A DNA stretch of 64,000 bases, from the NCBI RefSeq assembly GCF_001705515.1, contig NZ_MDJS01000005.1, forward strand, positions 341,492 through 405,491. Reading direction: 5' to 3'. Made by a program: the position numbers and the translations under genes. This document shows positions 35,659 through 44,799 of the stretch, one piece after another (the stretch's first letter is position 1; every line of letters starts with the position of its first letter). Source of the stretch: Mucilaginibacter sp. PPCGB 2223. Lineage in GTDB: Bacteria > Bacteroidota > Bacteroidia > Sphingobacteriales > Sphingobacteriaceae. The notes beneath the pieces are model-generated. The model searched no databases and was not told where the DNA came from. It saw only the letters and a list, made by a program, of their open reading frames with translations.

Positions 35659-38151
35659 CTATTTCTTCAGCGTTTCGTTAAACAGCTTATAGATGCGGCT
35701 ATACTCGTCCGTCCAGCTGCTGGGTTGTACAAAGCCATGATCCTCGACCGGGAAAACAGCCAGTTCCCAGTTTTGTTTATGCAGCTCGATCAGCTTCTGG
35801 CTCAGGCGAACGATATCCTGGAAGTTCACATTCTGGTCCACCATGCCGTGGCACATCAGCAGCCGGCCTTTCAGGCCATCGGCAAAATAAATGGGCGAGC
35901 TTTGCTTATAGGCCTTTTCATCGTTATAAGGCTCGTTTAAAATATTGGCGGTATAGCCGTGGTTGTAATGCGCCCAATCGGTAACAGAACGCAAGCCTGC
36001 GCCTGCGGCAAAAACATCGGGTTCGGTAAACAGCGCCATCAGGGTCATAAAGCCACCGTATGAGCCGCCGTAGATGCCCACGTTCTTCGGGTTAATGCCG
36101 TATTTTTCGACCAGGAGTTTCACGGCGTCCACATGGTCGCTCAGATCCTTGCCGCCCATGTGGCGGTAAATGCCCGTTCGGATATCGCGGCCGTAGCCTG
36201 CGCTGCCGGTATAATCGATCTCCAGCACCGTGTAGCCGTTATCGGCCAGCAGGTTGTTGAACATAAACTCGTGGAAATAGCTGCTGCTCCATTTGTACAT
36301 CACATCCTGCAGGTAACCGGCGCCGTGTACAAATACCACTGCCGGGTGCGATGGGGCTGGGTTGGCCGGTGCATAAACGCGGGCGTAGATATCAGTTCCA
36401 TAACGGTTTTTAAAGGTAAAAATCTCGGGCGCGCGCCATGCGTACGATTTAAATTCTTCGCTTACCGAGCTGGTTACCTGTACCGGCTTAGCACCTGGCT
36501 TGTTCGGCTGAATGTACAATTCGTATGGCTTATTGGTATACGAATACCGGATGGCCAGCCATTTTTCATCGGGCGAAAGCTCGACTTCGTTGCCGCCTTT
36601 CATGCTGGTGAGCTTTACCGGGGTGCCGCCCGTAACCGCCATGCGATAAAAATCGGCTACGCCGGGGTGATCCATGTTGGCGGTAAAGTAAAAATCCTTT
36701 TTATCGTTCGATAATCTTAAGCTTTGTACTTCCCACCTACCGTTGGTGAGTTGTTTTTTATCGCCGGTGGCCACATTCACTACGTAAATATGCGAGTAAC
36801 CACTGGCTTCGCTCTGGAAATAATAGTGCTGGTTATCTATCCAACCTGTGCTGCCGCCAAAACTGCTGATGCCGGGGCCGCCTATCCAGGCTTCGTCGCG
36901 CTGCCGGTCGAGCAGGCTGAGCTTGCCGGTTTCGGCATCGAGCTTCATGATCCAGCGGTCCTTATAATCCTGTGCGTTCACAATCACTACGGCGTATTTG
37001 CCGTCGGCGCTCCAGGAGGCTGTGCCTATGCTCACTTTACGGTCTTCGTTGCGCGCCTGGCGCTCTTCCAGCTCTTTCGGGTAATCTTTCACATAGTCGG
37101 GCAGGTCTTTAATGCCCGGGATATCTTTGGTCTGGATGGCATACACAGTATCGCGCTGTTCATCGTACACAAAACTTTCGGAGGTGGACTGCGGCGCGCC
37201 AACCTTGGTGCGGTTAGGGATATCTTCAGTATAACCGGTCGCGGTTACATAATTAGGCACAATAGTGTTTTTAGTGCCGTCGGCAGCTTTAATCAAAGTA
37301 TAAGTCACATACCGGCCATCCGGCGACAATTGTAAACTGCGGATCTGCTTATCATCCACGCCGATCTCGCGCATGGGTTTAACCGCAAGCTCTTTCCGTT
37401 CGGCTGCATTCAGCTTATCGTTCTTTTCCTTCTCCTTCATCACATCAAACAACTCGGTTTGCTGAGCCTTCAGCCAGGCATCCTGTTTACTGCCAGCGTT
37501 TTGATCGGTTGCCGCGGCACGGCCCGCCCCGCCGCCAAAGCCACCACCGGTGCCACGGCCGCCACCGCCGCCTGTACCGTTGCCGCCACCGCGCCTGCCA
37601 CCGGCACCACCGCCGAATGCAGGTACAGCCGCTACAGCAGTCGCCGCGTTATGGGTAAAATTGGTGAGCTGTGTTAATTCGCCGCCATTCAAAGCAATAG
37701 TATACAGGTTTTCGCTTTTGGTGAAAACGATCTTGCTGTCATCGCCGCTAAAGGCCGGGTTGCTCTCGCGGTCGGCCGTTTTGGTGAGCTGGGTTGATGC
37801 GCCGGTTTTGGCATCCATCAAAAACAGGTCGCCGTTTTTTTCGTAAACCTTCATGGTTCGCTTCGTGTTCCACGAGCCGCCTGCCGGGCGCATGTCCTTA
37901 CGTTCGTCCAGGCTTACTTTTTCGGGCTTCGGGTTGGTTGGTGTGATAGCGTAAAGCGATTCGCGTTCGGCCTTATCGGGGTTCCAGTTGAAATAGACTT
38001 TTTTACCATCATCGCTCCAGTAAACATTCGAGGGCGAAACGCCCATCCATTTCGGGTCGCGCATAATTTTTTCGACGGTGAGCGGGCCGAGGGTTTGGGC
38101 AAATGTTGAAGTACAGCAAGCTAACAGAAAGAGGGTAAACGTTCTTTTCAT
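35659..38151 (-). CDS. S9 family prolyl-oligopeptidase-like peptidase with Gly-rich insert
   Basis: An 830-residue exported peptidase (signal ending STFAQ). An N-terminal beta-propeller with TolB-like repeats precedes an alpha/beta hydrolase domain with nucleophile in GIYGGSYGGFMTLMAL, acid Asp in MCHGMVDQNV and His in FPVEDHGFV. It cleaves small peptides in the periplasm. Unusual is a low-complexity insert of about 31 residues, mostly Gly with some Arg, at residues 180-210 inside the propeller. Confidence 0.95.
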   Translation of the reverse strand: MKRTFTLFLLACCTSTFAQTLGPLTVEKIMRDPKWMGVSPSNVYWSDDGKKVYFNWNPDKAERESLYAITPTNPKPEKVSLDERKDMRPAGGSWNTKRTMKVYEKNGDLFLMDAKTGASTQLTKTADRESNPAFSGDDSKIVFTKSENLYTIALNGGELTQLTNFTHNAATAVAAVPAFGGGAGGRRGGGNGTGGGGGRGTGGGFGGGAGRAAATDQNAGSKQDAWLKAQQTELFDVMKEKEKNDKLNAAERKELAVKPMREIGVDDKQIRSLQLSPDGRYVTYTLIKAADGTKNTIVPNYVTATGYTEDIPNRTKVGAPQSTSESFVYDEQRDTVYAIQTKDIPGIKDLPDYVKDYPKELEERQARNEDRKVSIGTASWSADGKYAVVIVNAQDYKDRWIMKLDAETGKLSLLDRQRDEAWIGGPGISSFGGSTGWIDNQHYYFQSEASGYSHIYVVNVATGDKKQLTNGRWEVQSLRLSNDKKDFYFTANMDHPGVADFYRMAVTGGTPVKLTSMKGGNEVELSPDEKWLAIRYSYTNKPYELYIQPNKPGAKPVQVTSSVSEEFKSYAWRAPEIFTFKNRYGTDIYARVYAPANPAPSHPAVVFVHGAGYLQDVMYKWSSSYFHEFMFNNLLADNGYTVLEIDYTGSAGYGRDIRTGIYRHMGGKDLSDHVDAVKLLVEKYGINPKNVGIYGGSYGGFMTLMALFTEPDVFAAGAGLRSVTDWAHYNHGYTANILNEPYNDEKAYKQSSPIYFADGLKGRLLMCHGMVDQNVNFQDIVRLSQKLIELHKQNWELAVFPVEDHGFVQPSSWTDEYSRIYKLFNETLKK

Positions 38152-38253
38152 GCGATGGTTAATTGTGAGGCCATGTTTTTACGAACTGCAATTTAATATT
38201 TAATGCGATAATAAACTAAATAGCTATTTTAGTTTTCATAATTGTTACAAGTA

Positions 38254-38766
38254 ATGAAACTACAGGGCCCTACATTTTGCCTGCGCGAGTGGCGGCTAAC
38301 CGACGAAGCAGCGCTAATAAAATATGCCAATAACGCTAATGTATCGCGCTACCTGGCCGATCAGTTTCCTCATCCCTATACCCAAACCGATGCGCAGAAC
38401 TGGCTTAACTTTATTACCGGCGTAAGCCCGGTTACAAACTTTGCTATCGATGTAAATGGCGAATGTGTGGGCGGCATAGGTGTAGAATTCCGGAACGGCG
38501 AACGGCGCAAAACGGCGCACATTGGCTATTGGCTTGCCGAACCTTTTTGGGGAAAGCAAATGATGCCGGCGGCCACACGCCTCATGGTAAATTACATTTT
38601 TGATAATTTCGATATCGTGCGCTTAGAAACCGGGGTTTATCATCCTAATACGGCATCGATGCGGGTGCTCGAAAAGGCCGGTTTTGTTAAGGAAGGCATC
38701 GGCAAAAAAGCCATATTTAAAAACGGCGAGTTTTACGATGAGCATGTGTTTGCGCTGGTGAGATAG
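38254..38766 (+). CDS. GNAT family N-acetyltransferase
   Basis: A 170-residue acetyltransferase of the RimJ/RimL class, starting MKLQGPTFCLREWRLTDEAAL. The acetyl-CoA binding region is AHIGYWLAEPFWGKQMMPAATRLMVNY, and NTASMRVLEKAGFVKEG is the conserved C-terminal motif. It transfers acetyl to a protein N-terminus or small molecule. A TTG 12 bases upstream is less likely as start. Confidence 0.9.
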   Translation: MKLQGPTFCLREWRLTDEAALIKYANNANVSRYLADQFPHPYTQTDAQNWLNFITGVSPVTNFAIDVNGECVGGIGVEFRNGERRKTAHIGYWLAEPFWGKQMMPAATRLMVNYIFDNFDIVRLETGVYHPNTASMRVLEKAGFVKEGIGKKAIFKNGEFYDEHVFALVR

Positions 38767-38768
38767 TA

Positions 38769-38843
38769 TCAAGTCGCAAGTATCAGGTATCAAGTATTTT
38801 CTTTTTTGTCTTGTTACCTGATATTGAATACTTGCTACTAATT
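38769..38843. repeat. AAGTATCAGGTATCAAGTAT inverted element, copy 1
   Basis: Left arm CAAGTATCAGGTATCAAGTA and right arm TTACCTGATATTGAATACTTG pair imperfectly around a T-rich loop. A second full copy is at 59262-59335 and the left arm recurs inside the terminase gene at 63840-63872. Confidence 0.7.
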
Positions 38844-38866
38844 ACACGAGTATTTCAATAAAAGAA

Positions 38867-38898
38867 GTCATGCCGAACTTGTTTCGGTATCTCTCAGG
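38867..38898. repeat. GTCATGCCGAACTTGTTTCG repeat
   Basis: GTCATGCCGAACTTGTTTCGGTATCTCTCAGG resembles a REP-like word common in Bacteroidota intergenic DNA. The 38767-39415 spacer contains no gene, only repeats. Confidence 0.55.
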
Positions 38899-39040
38899 AC
38901 AAATAAATACGCGATTTTCTTCCAGCCGATGATTAATGGGTATTTTAAATAAACTTTGCCTTGATTATTCTCCATGTGTTTATTTTTCACGATGTGAACG
39001 AGCTCGCTAAAGCTCGGTTCTTGCATCTTGATCCTATTTC

Positions 39041-39130
39041 GGGCGTTGCCTGCGGCCCGCGCTATCCGTTACAAGTCCTCATTCGCTGATAGAAGCTCAT
39101 TCCGGGCTTTCCACTACTATCGCTAACGCA
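39041..39130. repeat. GGGCGTTGCCTGCGGCCC element, copy B
   Basis: Starts GGGCGTTGCCTGCGGCCCGC, ends CTATCGCTAACGCAG. Same family as 15421-15503; the middle differs. Confidence 0.7.
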
Positions 39131-39226
39131 GATTCTCGTTAGTACATAGGTATTCTTCGGTATTTCAAATAAAATCTCCGCTATCAATACCAGTAAACCA
39201 ATGAACTGATTAACCAATGAAAGCCA

Positions 39227-39260
39227 GGGGGGAAATTGTAAGAAATTTTTCAGCAATTCC
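39227..39260. repeat. GGGGGGAAATTGTAAGAAAT repeat, copy 2
   Basis: Close match to 3638-3671 over 34 bases, in the same orientation, about 35.6 kb away. Confidence 0.6.
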
Positions 39261-39415
39261 GGGCATCATAACATACAAATGAACTAATGCCCGATGAACT
39301 AATGACTAAGCTAAGCATCGCGCTTAACCTTTAAATATACCAAATATTGGCGGCATTGGCAAGTTATAGTTGATAAGTAAATCGCTATTCATACCTTGCA
39401 AATATTATTCAGCAA

Positions 39416-39724
39416 ATGGACGACCGGGACTATAAACCTTACTATATAGGGAGTTACGAACTAACGGGCGAACACTTAATACTTAAGGTTGAGCCGATGT
39501 ATTTAGATCACCCTGTTAGTGAAATTCACATCAAATCAAAAGATATTCAGCGTTTTGCAACATATTGGCACGCTTTACCAAGACTGATAGCTGAGTCGGT
39601 GCCTATTTTTATTTGCGAAGAAACATGGGGCGAGAAAACGACTCTGGCCGTTTATGAAGGTCAATTTCTGCAAGAATCAGAGGTGAGCTATTGGCTTAGT
39701 TTTTATTATTTTGAGAACAAATAG
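39416..39724 (+). CDS. Hypothetical protein
   Basis: A 102-residue acidic soluble protein, MDDRDYKPYYIGSYELTGEH, with no signal peptide and no domain I recognise. An ATG start and balanced codon use support it, although it lies alone between two repeat-rich spacers. A TACCTTGC word about 20 bases upstream is a poor -7 box. Confidence 0.55.
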   Translation: MDDRDYKPYYIGSYELTGEHLILKVEPMYLDHPVSEIHIKSKDIQRFATYWHALPRLIAESVPIFICEETWGEKTTLAVYEGQFLQESEVSYWLSFYYFENK

Positions 39725-39743
39725 ACCAATAAATGATTACTTG

Positions 39744-39763
39744 CGCTCGTTTATAAACGAGCG
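39744..39763. repeat. 20-base perfect palindrome
   Basis: CGCTCGTTTATAAACGAGCG is fully self-complementary. It follows the 39416 gene by 20 bases and could be a terminator stem without a T-run, or a protein-binding site. Confidence 0.6.
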
Positions 39764-39827
39764 TTTAACTGGCTTAGCGATTGTATCGCGTTTTAATCCC
39801 AGGTTTAAACTTATCTTTCCCACGGGT

Positions 39828-39853
39828 GTCATGGTAAGCTTGTCGAACCATAG
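39828..39853. repeat. GTCATGGTAAGCTTGTCGAA repeat
   Basis: A REP-like word (GTCATGGTAAGCTTGTCGAACCATAG) of a type common in Bacteroidota. A separate CTTGATTCTTGCATCTTGG run follows at 39889-39925. Confidence 0.5.
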
Positions 39854-39925
39854 CGGGCGGACCTATTCAAGTCGCAGTATTTTGTTTTTGTCTTGATTCT
39901 TGCATCTTGGCTCTTGATTCTATTT

Positions 39926-40591
39926 TCAAGGCTCAACTAACTTCCAATTCCCTTCCGATATAACCTCGATCTCCCCATCAACAACCTTAATTGCAGTCTG
40001 ATCATCTATTAAATAAGAAGGCACCGGCAATGTGGCGGCTAATTTTTCGAGTTCGGTCATGGCGTTATCCGGAAAGGCCGGGTAGTCCAGGTGCGGGTGA
40101 ATGGCGATATCGAACCACCCCAACGATTTTTCCGTATCCGGCGGCAAAGTATGGTTGCCGAAGGTAGTGCCGTAACGTGTCATGATCATGCTGCCGGCGC
40201 TCAGGCCAACATACACCGTTTTTTGCAGCAGTTCGGGCAGCATATCCGCCAGGCCAGATCGTCGCATCCAGTAACTTAAAAACTGGCAGTCGCCGCCGCC
40301 GACCAGTAGGGCATCAGCATCGCGCGTAACCTTTTGCCATACCTGGGGCTTGATGCTCGGTAAAGCAGTAAGTTCGAGCAGGCCCAGCGATTTCCATCCC
40401 AGTTCGCAAAAAGGATCGCCTAACCTGCCGGTTATTACCCGCCTTACTATTTCGCCGCCGGTGGGCAGGCCGTATATGGCCGTAGGTACAAACAGGGCGT
40501 TGGCTTCCTCTACCGGTTTGCCCAATAGCTCCACCAGTGCATTATGGATGCTGTTGTTGCTGATGCCTGCTGAGGTGAGGAGGAGTTTCAT
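39926..40591 (-). CDS. Peptidase E-like class I glutamine amidotransferase (S51)
   Basis: A 221-residue protein of the S51/peptidase E group. The nucleophile Ser is in YVGLSAGSMIMT (Ser where amidotransferases have Cys), and LLVGGGDCQFLSYWMRR precedes it. Peptidase E cleaves Asp-Xaa dipeptides; related proteins include cyanophycinase. Function by family only. Confidence 0.87.
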   Translation of the reverse strand: MKLLLTSAGISNNSIHNALVELLGKPVEEANALFVPTAIYGLPTGGEIVRRVITGRLGDPFCELGWKSLGLLELTALPSIKPQVWQKVTRDADALLVGGGDCQFLSYWMRRSGLADMLPELLQKTVYVGLSAGSMIMTRYGTTFGNHTLPPDTEKSLGWFDIAIHPHLDYPAFPDNAMTELEKLAATLPVPSYLIDDQTAIKVVDGEIEVISEGNWKLVEP

Positions 40592-40643
40592 GGGATAATT
40601 CTATTCTGCATTCGGTACATAGAAGCGCATGTAAACAATATAT

Positions 40644-41045
40644 TTAATCAGAATTATCTGTTACAGAACTCAGGTACCATTTTGAGTTTATTTTTATAAA
40701 AGTAAATTCTTCCTCAAATCCGGTATCCTGTATTTGAAATCTGATGTTTGTTTTATTACCGCTTAACATTTTTTTAATCACAATTCCTTTTTCAGATTTA
40801 TCAATAAACAATCCGATGAACTTCATTCGGGTTTCAGTAACGGTCTTAGTATCGCTTTCACCTTCGTCGCCGGCAGTGAAAACTTTAAGCGGAAATATTA
40901 TCCGAGATTTTTGAAAGACGGAATCGGTTTTAAAGAGTTGAAAAAAAGCGTCAAAGCTTTTATCCGCTGATAAAACTGTTTTATCATGTCGACCATTACA
41001 GGCCATCATCATCAGAAGAAATATGAAACAAATGAACCTCTTCAT
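40644..41045 (-). CDS. Small lipoprotein, possibly DUF4348
   Basis: A 133-residue protein with a lipoprotein signal (LLMMMACNG). The SFDAFFQLFKTDSVFQKSRIIFPL segment resembles the DUF4348 family of Bacteroidota, but I hold this loosely. Role unknown. Confidence 0.65.
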   Translation of the reverse strand: MKRFICFIFLLMMMACNGRHDKTVLSADKSFDAFFQLFKTDSVFQKSRIIFPLKVFTAGDEGESDTKTVTETRMKFIGLFIDKSEKGIVIKKMLSGNKTNIRFQIQDTGFEEEFTFIKINSKWYLSSVTDNSD

Positions 41046-41056
41046 CTTGTTAAGAT

Positions 41057-41815
41057 TTAATCATTCGTCCTTCTATGCCTTAAATAATACCAGCTTAAGT
41101 TAAAAGTGATCACACCATGATTAAATAAGGTCGGCAATAAACCATAATGCCTTTTCATGATATCAAAACGCTCCTTCAAGCTCTGCCGGTGCTTCTTTTT
41201 CGACATGCCGCCTACCAGGTATTTAGCCACATAGCGGTTTACGTTCACGATCTTTTTAGCCTTTTTGGCCGCGCGGATGATCCAGTCGATATCGGCGCTC
41301 AGGTGGTATTGCCTGTCGTACGGTTCGGCCAGGCTGCGTTTTACATAAATGGCCTGGTGGCTGATGCTCATGCCGTATCTGAAGCCTTTCCAGGTAAACG
41401 TTTTCGGAGCCTTGTGGCGGCGGCGGCCCAGGCTTTCGCCTTTGCTGCCGATCATTTCGGTTTCGCCGTAGTAAATATCGGCGCCGGGTTCTGATGAAAA
41501 AACCTGCGCTACGGTATCGTTGTCATAAAACTCATCGCCGCTGTTCATAAAAATGATGTAATCGCCGGTAGCGGCGGCAATGCCCTTGTTCATGGCATCG
41601 TAAATGCCTTCGTCCTTTTCGCTGATCAGTTTGGTGATGCGCGGCCTGTATTTTTCGATAACATCCAAAGTACCGTCGGTCGAGAGGCCATCTATGATGA
41701 TATACTCAATATGCGGGTAGGTTTGCCCCAGCACCGAAAGCATGGTGCGCTCGATATCTTTTACGTTATTGTAAACGATGGTGACTACGGATAATATGGG
41801 GGTAAAGCCCGTCAT
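41057..41815 (-). CDS. Glycosyltransferase family 2
   Basis: A 252-residue GT-A enzyme. PILSVVTIVYNNVKDIERTM is the N-terminal nucleotide-binding strand, IIIDGLSTDGTLDVIEKY the first acidic loop, and FMNSGDEFYD the DxD-like metal site. It adds a sugar to a growing surface glycan. Its start overlaps the upstream GT4 stop by four bases (ATGA), so the two are co-translated. Confidence 0.92.
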   Translation of the reverse strand: MTGFTPILSVVTIVYNNVKDIERTMLSVLGQTYPHIEYIIIDGLSTDGTLDVIEKYRPRITKLISEKDEGIYDAMNKGIAAATGDYIIFMNSGDEFYDNDTVAQVFSSEPGADIYYGETEMIGSKGESLGRRRHKAPKTFTWKGFRYGMSISHQAIYVKRSLAEPYDRQYHLSADIDWIIRAAKKAKKIVNVNRYVAKYLVGGMSKKKHRQSLKERFDIMKRHYGLLPTLFNHGVITFNLSWYYLRHRRTND

Positions 41816-43077
41816 GATTTTAAAACGGATTGATAAACGTTAATGTACTGAGCCGCTACTTTTTCGTTACTGAATTTGCTGGTCACCTTATCGCGTGCAG
41901 CTGTCGACATTTTGCCGGCATCGGCCGAAAACAGAATGTGGCGGATGCCGCGTGCCAGGTCCTCGCCCGATCGGTACAACGCCATATAGCCGTTTTGCAG
42001 GTGATCGATCAGATCGGGTATACCGCCGGTATCGAATGCCGCGACCGGCGTACCGCAGGCCATCGATTCCATAATGATGTTAGGCAGGTTATCTTCTACA
42101 GATGGCGACACCGTAATATCGGCCATGCTGTAGATCTCCACCAGGTCGGCCTGAGAGGAGATCAACCCCAACTGATGTACCGGGAACGGCAGTTGGTTTA
42201 CATCAAAATGTTTGTTTTTGCCAAAGATGGCGATCTCAACCTGATCGGACGGGTGTTTGCTCTTTAAGATATTCAGGGCTTCAACCAGGTAGGGAAGGCC
42301 CTTGCGCCTGTCCATAATATTGGCTGCGCCAAACAGGATGAGTTTAACACCGGTACCGATGCCCCGCTTTTTCCGGGCGGCAGCCTTATCCTTTGGTGCG
42401 TAAACTGTTGTATCGATAGGATTAGGGATAGCTTCAATCCTGAAACCGTTTAACAGGGCGCTTTTTTTGGCTTCACCGGCGAGCCAGTTGCTGCAGGTTA
42501 CAAAAGTAATGTTAGGCCTATCCGCGAAAAGCGCCAGTTTTTCTTTCCAGACCGAGTGGGAAAGGTCGTTTGGATGCGGGTTGCGCAGAAAATAACAATC
42601 GCCGCATTGTTTTTTAAAATGATCGCAGGTGCCGGCGTAATGACAGCCGCCGGTGAAGGACCACATATCGTGCAGCGTCCAAACGATGGGTTTGCCCGAG
42701 CGGGCCAGCTCTTTGAGGTTATCGATAGAAAGGAAACCAAAATTAGTCCAGTGCAGGTGCAGGATATCCGCACCGGCCACCAGCTGCTCATCCATGATCG
42801 AACTACCCGTATCACCTGTTGAAAAAGCAAAACGTACCGACTTGTCCCTTTCATAAAAAAAGATAAACGGCAGGCGTTCGCGCAGTAAATTGACTTGTGC
42901 CTTTTGTTTGCCGAACCAGCTATGGATGGCGCTGGTAATATGTTGTTCATTGGTTTTTTTATGCTGAACGAGCATGGCTACATCGATCTTATCCGACTTG
43001 AGCGCTTTAAGCAAGCGCACGCAGGCCACCGGCGCGCCGCCGCCGCTGTCGGACGTATTGATCAGTGTTACTTTCAC
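41812..43077 (-). CDS. Glycosyltransferase family 4
   Basis: A 421-residue GT-B enzyme with an N-terminal NTSDSGGGAPVACVRLLKAL acceptor-domain motif, and a C-terminal domain with ILFGAANIMDRRKGLPYLVEAL and the EX7E-like SPSVEDNLPNIIMESMACGTPV. A Cys-rich loop (YAGTCDHFKKQCGDCYF) in the N-terminal domain is shared by some family members. It works with the downstream GT2 in polysaccharide assembly. Confidence 0.92.
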   Translation of the reverse strand: MKVTLINTSDSGGGAPVACVRLLKALKSDKIDVAMLVQHKKTNEQHITSAIHSWFGKQKAQVNLLRERLPFIFFYERDKSVRFAFSTGDTGSSIMDEQLVAGADILHLHWTNFGFLSIDNLKELARSGKPIVWTLHDMWSFTGGCHYAGTCDHFKKQCGDCYFLRNPHPNDLSHSVWKEKLALFADRPNITFVTCSNWLAGEAKKSALLNGFRIEAIPNPIDTTVYAPKDKAAARKKRGIGTGVKLILFGAANIMDRRKGLPYLVEALNILKSKHPSDQVEIAIFGKNKHFDVNQLPFPVHQLGLISSQADLVEIYSMADITVSPSVEDNLPNIIMESMACGTPVAAFDTGGIPDLIDHLQNGYMALYRSGEDLARGIRHILFSADAGKMSTAARDKVTSKFSNEKVAAQYINVYQSVLKS

Positions 43078-43105
43078 AAGGCAAGTATAGCGATAAGTAT
43101 AGATT

Positions 43106-43144
43106 CCGTAATAACGATGGGTTTCAAACCCATCGTTATTACGG
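43106..43144. repeat. Hairpin with 19-base perfect arms, copy 2
   Basis: Arms 43106-43124 and 43126-43144 (CCGTAATAACGATGGGTTT and its complement) leave a 1-base loop, so it can extrude a cruciform. It shares the GATGGGTTTCAAACCCATC core with 15514-15546 and 43256-43284. Confidence 0.85.
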
Positions 43145-43255
43145 GTTCGCGGTTTTTAGTCGACCATATCAGATGTATCCATAAAACAGAGTAGCTGTGC
43201 GGCATCAACCAAATTTAGAAATTGTTTTGAGTTTCTATATGAATGGAGTCTGTTA

Positions 43256-43284
43256 ATAGCGATGGCTTTCAAACCCATCGCTAT
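43256..43284. repeat. ATAGCGATGG hairpin, copy 3
   Basis: Arms ATAGCGATGG (43256-43265) and CCATCGCTAT around CTTTCAAAC. It lies 112 bases from copy 2, in the spacer between the divergent GT4 and acetyltransferase genes. Confidence 0.8.
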
Positions 43285-43327
43285 GATATTAATTTCTAAA
43301 ACGTACCTTTAACCTTTTAATACAACC

Positions 43328-43834
43328 ATGAACTTGTTTGCCTACTTATTTCAGGACCGTAAAGCCAACCGCAGGAATTTTAAGGGGCAGTTGGTGTTGT
43401 TCCTGTTCAGGCTGGCGCAGGCTATCAACCGCAGCATGATTACGAAGGTGATTTTTTACCCGTACCTGCTGTGGTACCGCTACGTTGTGGAATGGGTTTG
43501 GGGCATCGAGCTGCCTCGTAAATTAACCGCAGGCAAGGGTTTGATCATTTACCACGGCCAGGCTTTGATTTTGAACCAGGGTGTGGTTCTGGGTGAGAAC
43601 GTTGTATTGCGCAACTCGGTCACCATCGGCCACAAAAAACTGGCCGACGGTACCTTTACTGCCTGCCCAAGGATCGGTAACAATGTAGATATCGGCGCTA
43701 ATGTGTGTATTATCGGCGATATTACCATCGGCGATAATGTCATCATCGGCGCAGGATCGGTCGTAGTGAAAAGTGTGCCCGGTAACTGTACCGTGGTGGG
43801 TAACCCGGCAAGGGTATTGGAGAAGAAAGAGTAA
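43328..43834 (+). CDS. CysE-like hexapeptide-repeat acetyltransferase
   Basis: A 168-residue protein. After an N-terminal helical region it has left-handed beta-helix repeats from about residue 85 (VVLGENVVLRNSVTIG, IGNNVDIGANVCIIGDITIG, VIIGAGSVVVKSVPG), the fold of serine acetyltransferases. In this setting it more likely acetylates a sugar of the surface glycan than serine, but that is inference. It is divergent from the GT4/GT2 pair. Confidence 0.87.
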   Translation: MNLFAYLFQDRKANRRNFKGQLVLFLFRLAQAINRSMITKVIFYPYLLWYRYVVEWVWGIELPRKLTAGKGLIIYHGQALILNQGVVLGENVVLRNSVTIGHKKLADGTFTACPRIGNNVDIGANVCIIGDITIGDNVIIGAGSVVVKSVPGNCTVVGNPARVLEKKE

Positions 43835-43860
43835 AAAGATAAAAGCGCTGGCATTGCGCG

Positions 43861-43945
43861 ATTCCTTCCTCGGGGAAGGAGGAGGAAGGGGTAGTCGCAG
43901 GCAGAAACCCCTTCCTAACTCCCGATATTCGGAACAGGCTCTCCC
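43861..43945. repeat. CCTTCCTCGGGGAAGGAGG repeat block
   Basis: The block contains CCTTCCTCGGGGAAGG, then CCCCTTCCTAACTCCC, and CTCCCAAGGGAGGG, three short hairpins of one type. It resembles the GGCCCC..GGGGAG units at 20731 and 20808. Confidence 0.55.
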
Positions 43946-43972
43946 AAGGGAGGGAATTAATACAATAAATTA

Positions 43973-44725
43973 ATGGAACAGCATTTAACCGACAGGGCCT
44001 TTTGGAAAGCCTTCTGGGAATCGAAAAAAGACCTGATATTTTATATAAAACCCGATTACCACTTCACCGCCATCATTAAAAAACTGGTTGAGGACAATCA
44101 TATCAAAACCGCTGTCGAGCTGGGCGGCTTCCCGGGATATTATACCGTTTACTACAAAAAGTACCTAAACCTGGATGCTGCGCTGTTCGATTACTTTATC
44201 CACGAAGGGCTCATCAAACAACTACTCGAAAAGAACGGCCTGAAATATGAAGACATCTCTGTGATCGAGGCCGACCTGTTTACTTACCAGCCGGTTAAAA
44301 AGTACGACCTGGTATCCTCATTCGGCCTGATAGAGCATTTTAACGACCTGAAGGATATCATAGCCCGCCACGTAGCCCTGCTTAACCCCAAAGGCACTTT
44401 ATTTATCACCCTGCCCAATTTTACCGGCATTAACGGCTGGATACAGCGCCGGTACGACCCGGAGAATTATGCTAAACATAACATCGGCTCCATGAACCCG
44501 CAACTGCTGGCCTCGGTTTGTAAAGAGCTTGGGCTGGTGGAGGTGGAATCGTACTACCACGGCCGCTTTTCGGTATGGCTGGAGAACAATGCGCAGCAAA
44601 CGGGTTTGGTAAAATCGATCGTAAGATCCATTTGGCTGGCGGGGAAACTGTTCACCAAACTTGTACCTGTCGAAACAAAGGCGCTCTCGCCTTATATTGT
44701 TTTAAAAGCGCGCAAGGCCGATTAA
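43973..44725 (+). CDS. Class I SAM-dependent methyltransferase
   Basis: A 250-residue methyltransferase. The SAM site is the modified loop AVELGGFPGYYTVYY (motif I, residues 45-59), followed by the acidic VIEADLFTYQPVKKYDLVSSFGLIEHF. It probably methylates a sugar or lipid-linked intermediate of the glycan; the target is unknown. Confidence 0.85.
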   Translation: MEQHLTDRAFWKAFWESKKDLIFYIKPDYHFTAIIKKLVEDNHIKTAVELGGFPGYYTVYYKKYLNLDAALFDYFIHEGLIKQLLEKNGLKYEDISVIEADLFTYQPVKKYDLVSSFGLIEHFNDLKDIIARHVALLNPKGTLFITLPNFTGINGWIQRRYDPENYAKHNIGSMNPQLLASVCKELGLVEVESYYHGRFSVWLENNAQQTGLVKSIVRSIWLAGKLFTKLVPVETKALSPYIVLKARKAD

Positions 44726-44799
44726 ATTAAATATTTATTATATTTACCCAACTGGCTTAACTGGCTTTTAGATTACAAAACGACCTCATCCCAATTAAC

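Noticed and set aside
38767..39415. Insertion sequence
   Set aside because: No transposase frame and no paired terminal repeats; the spacer is a mosaic of short dispersed repeats.
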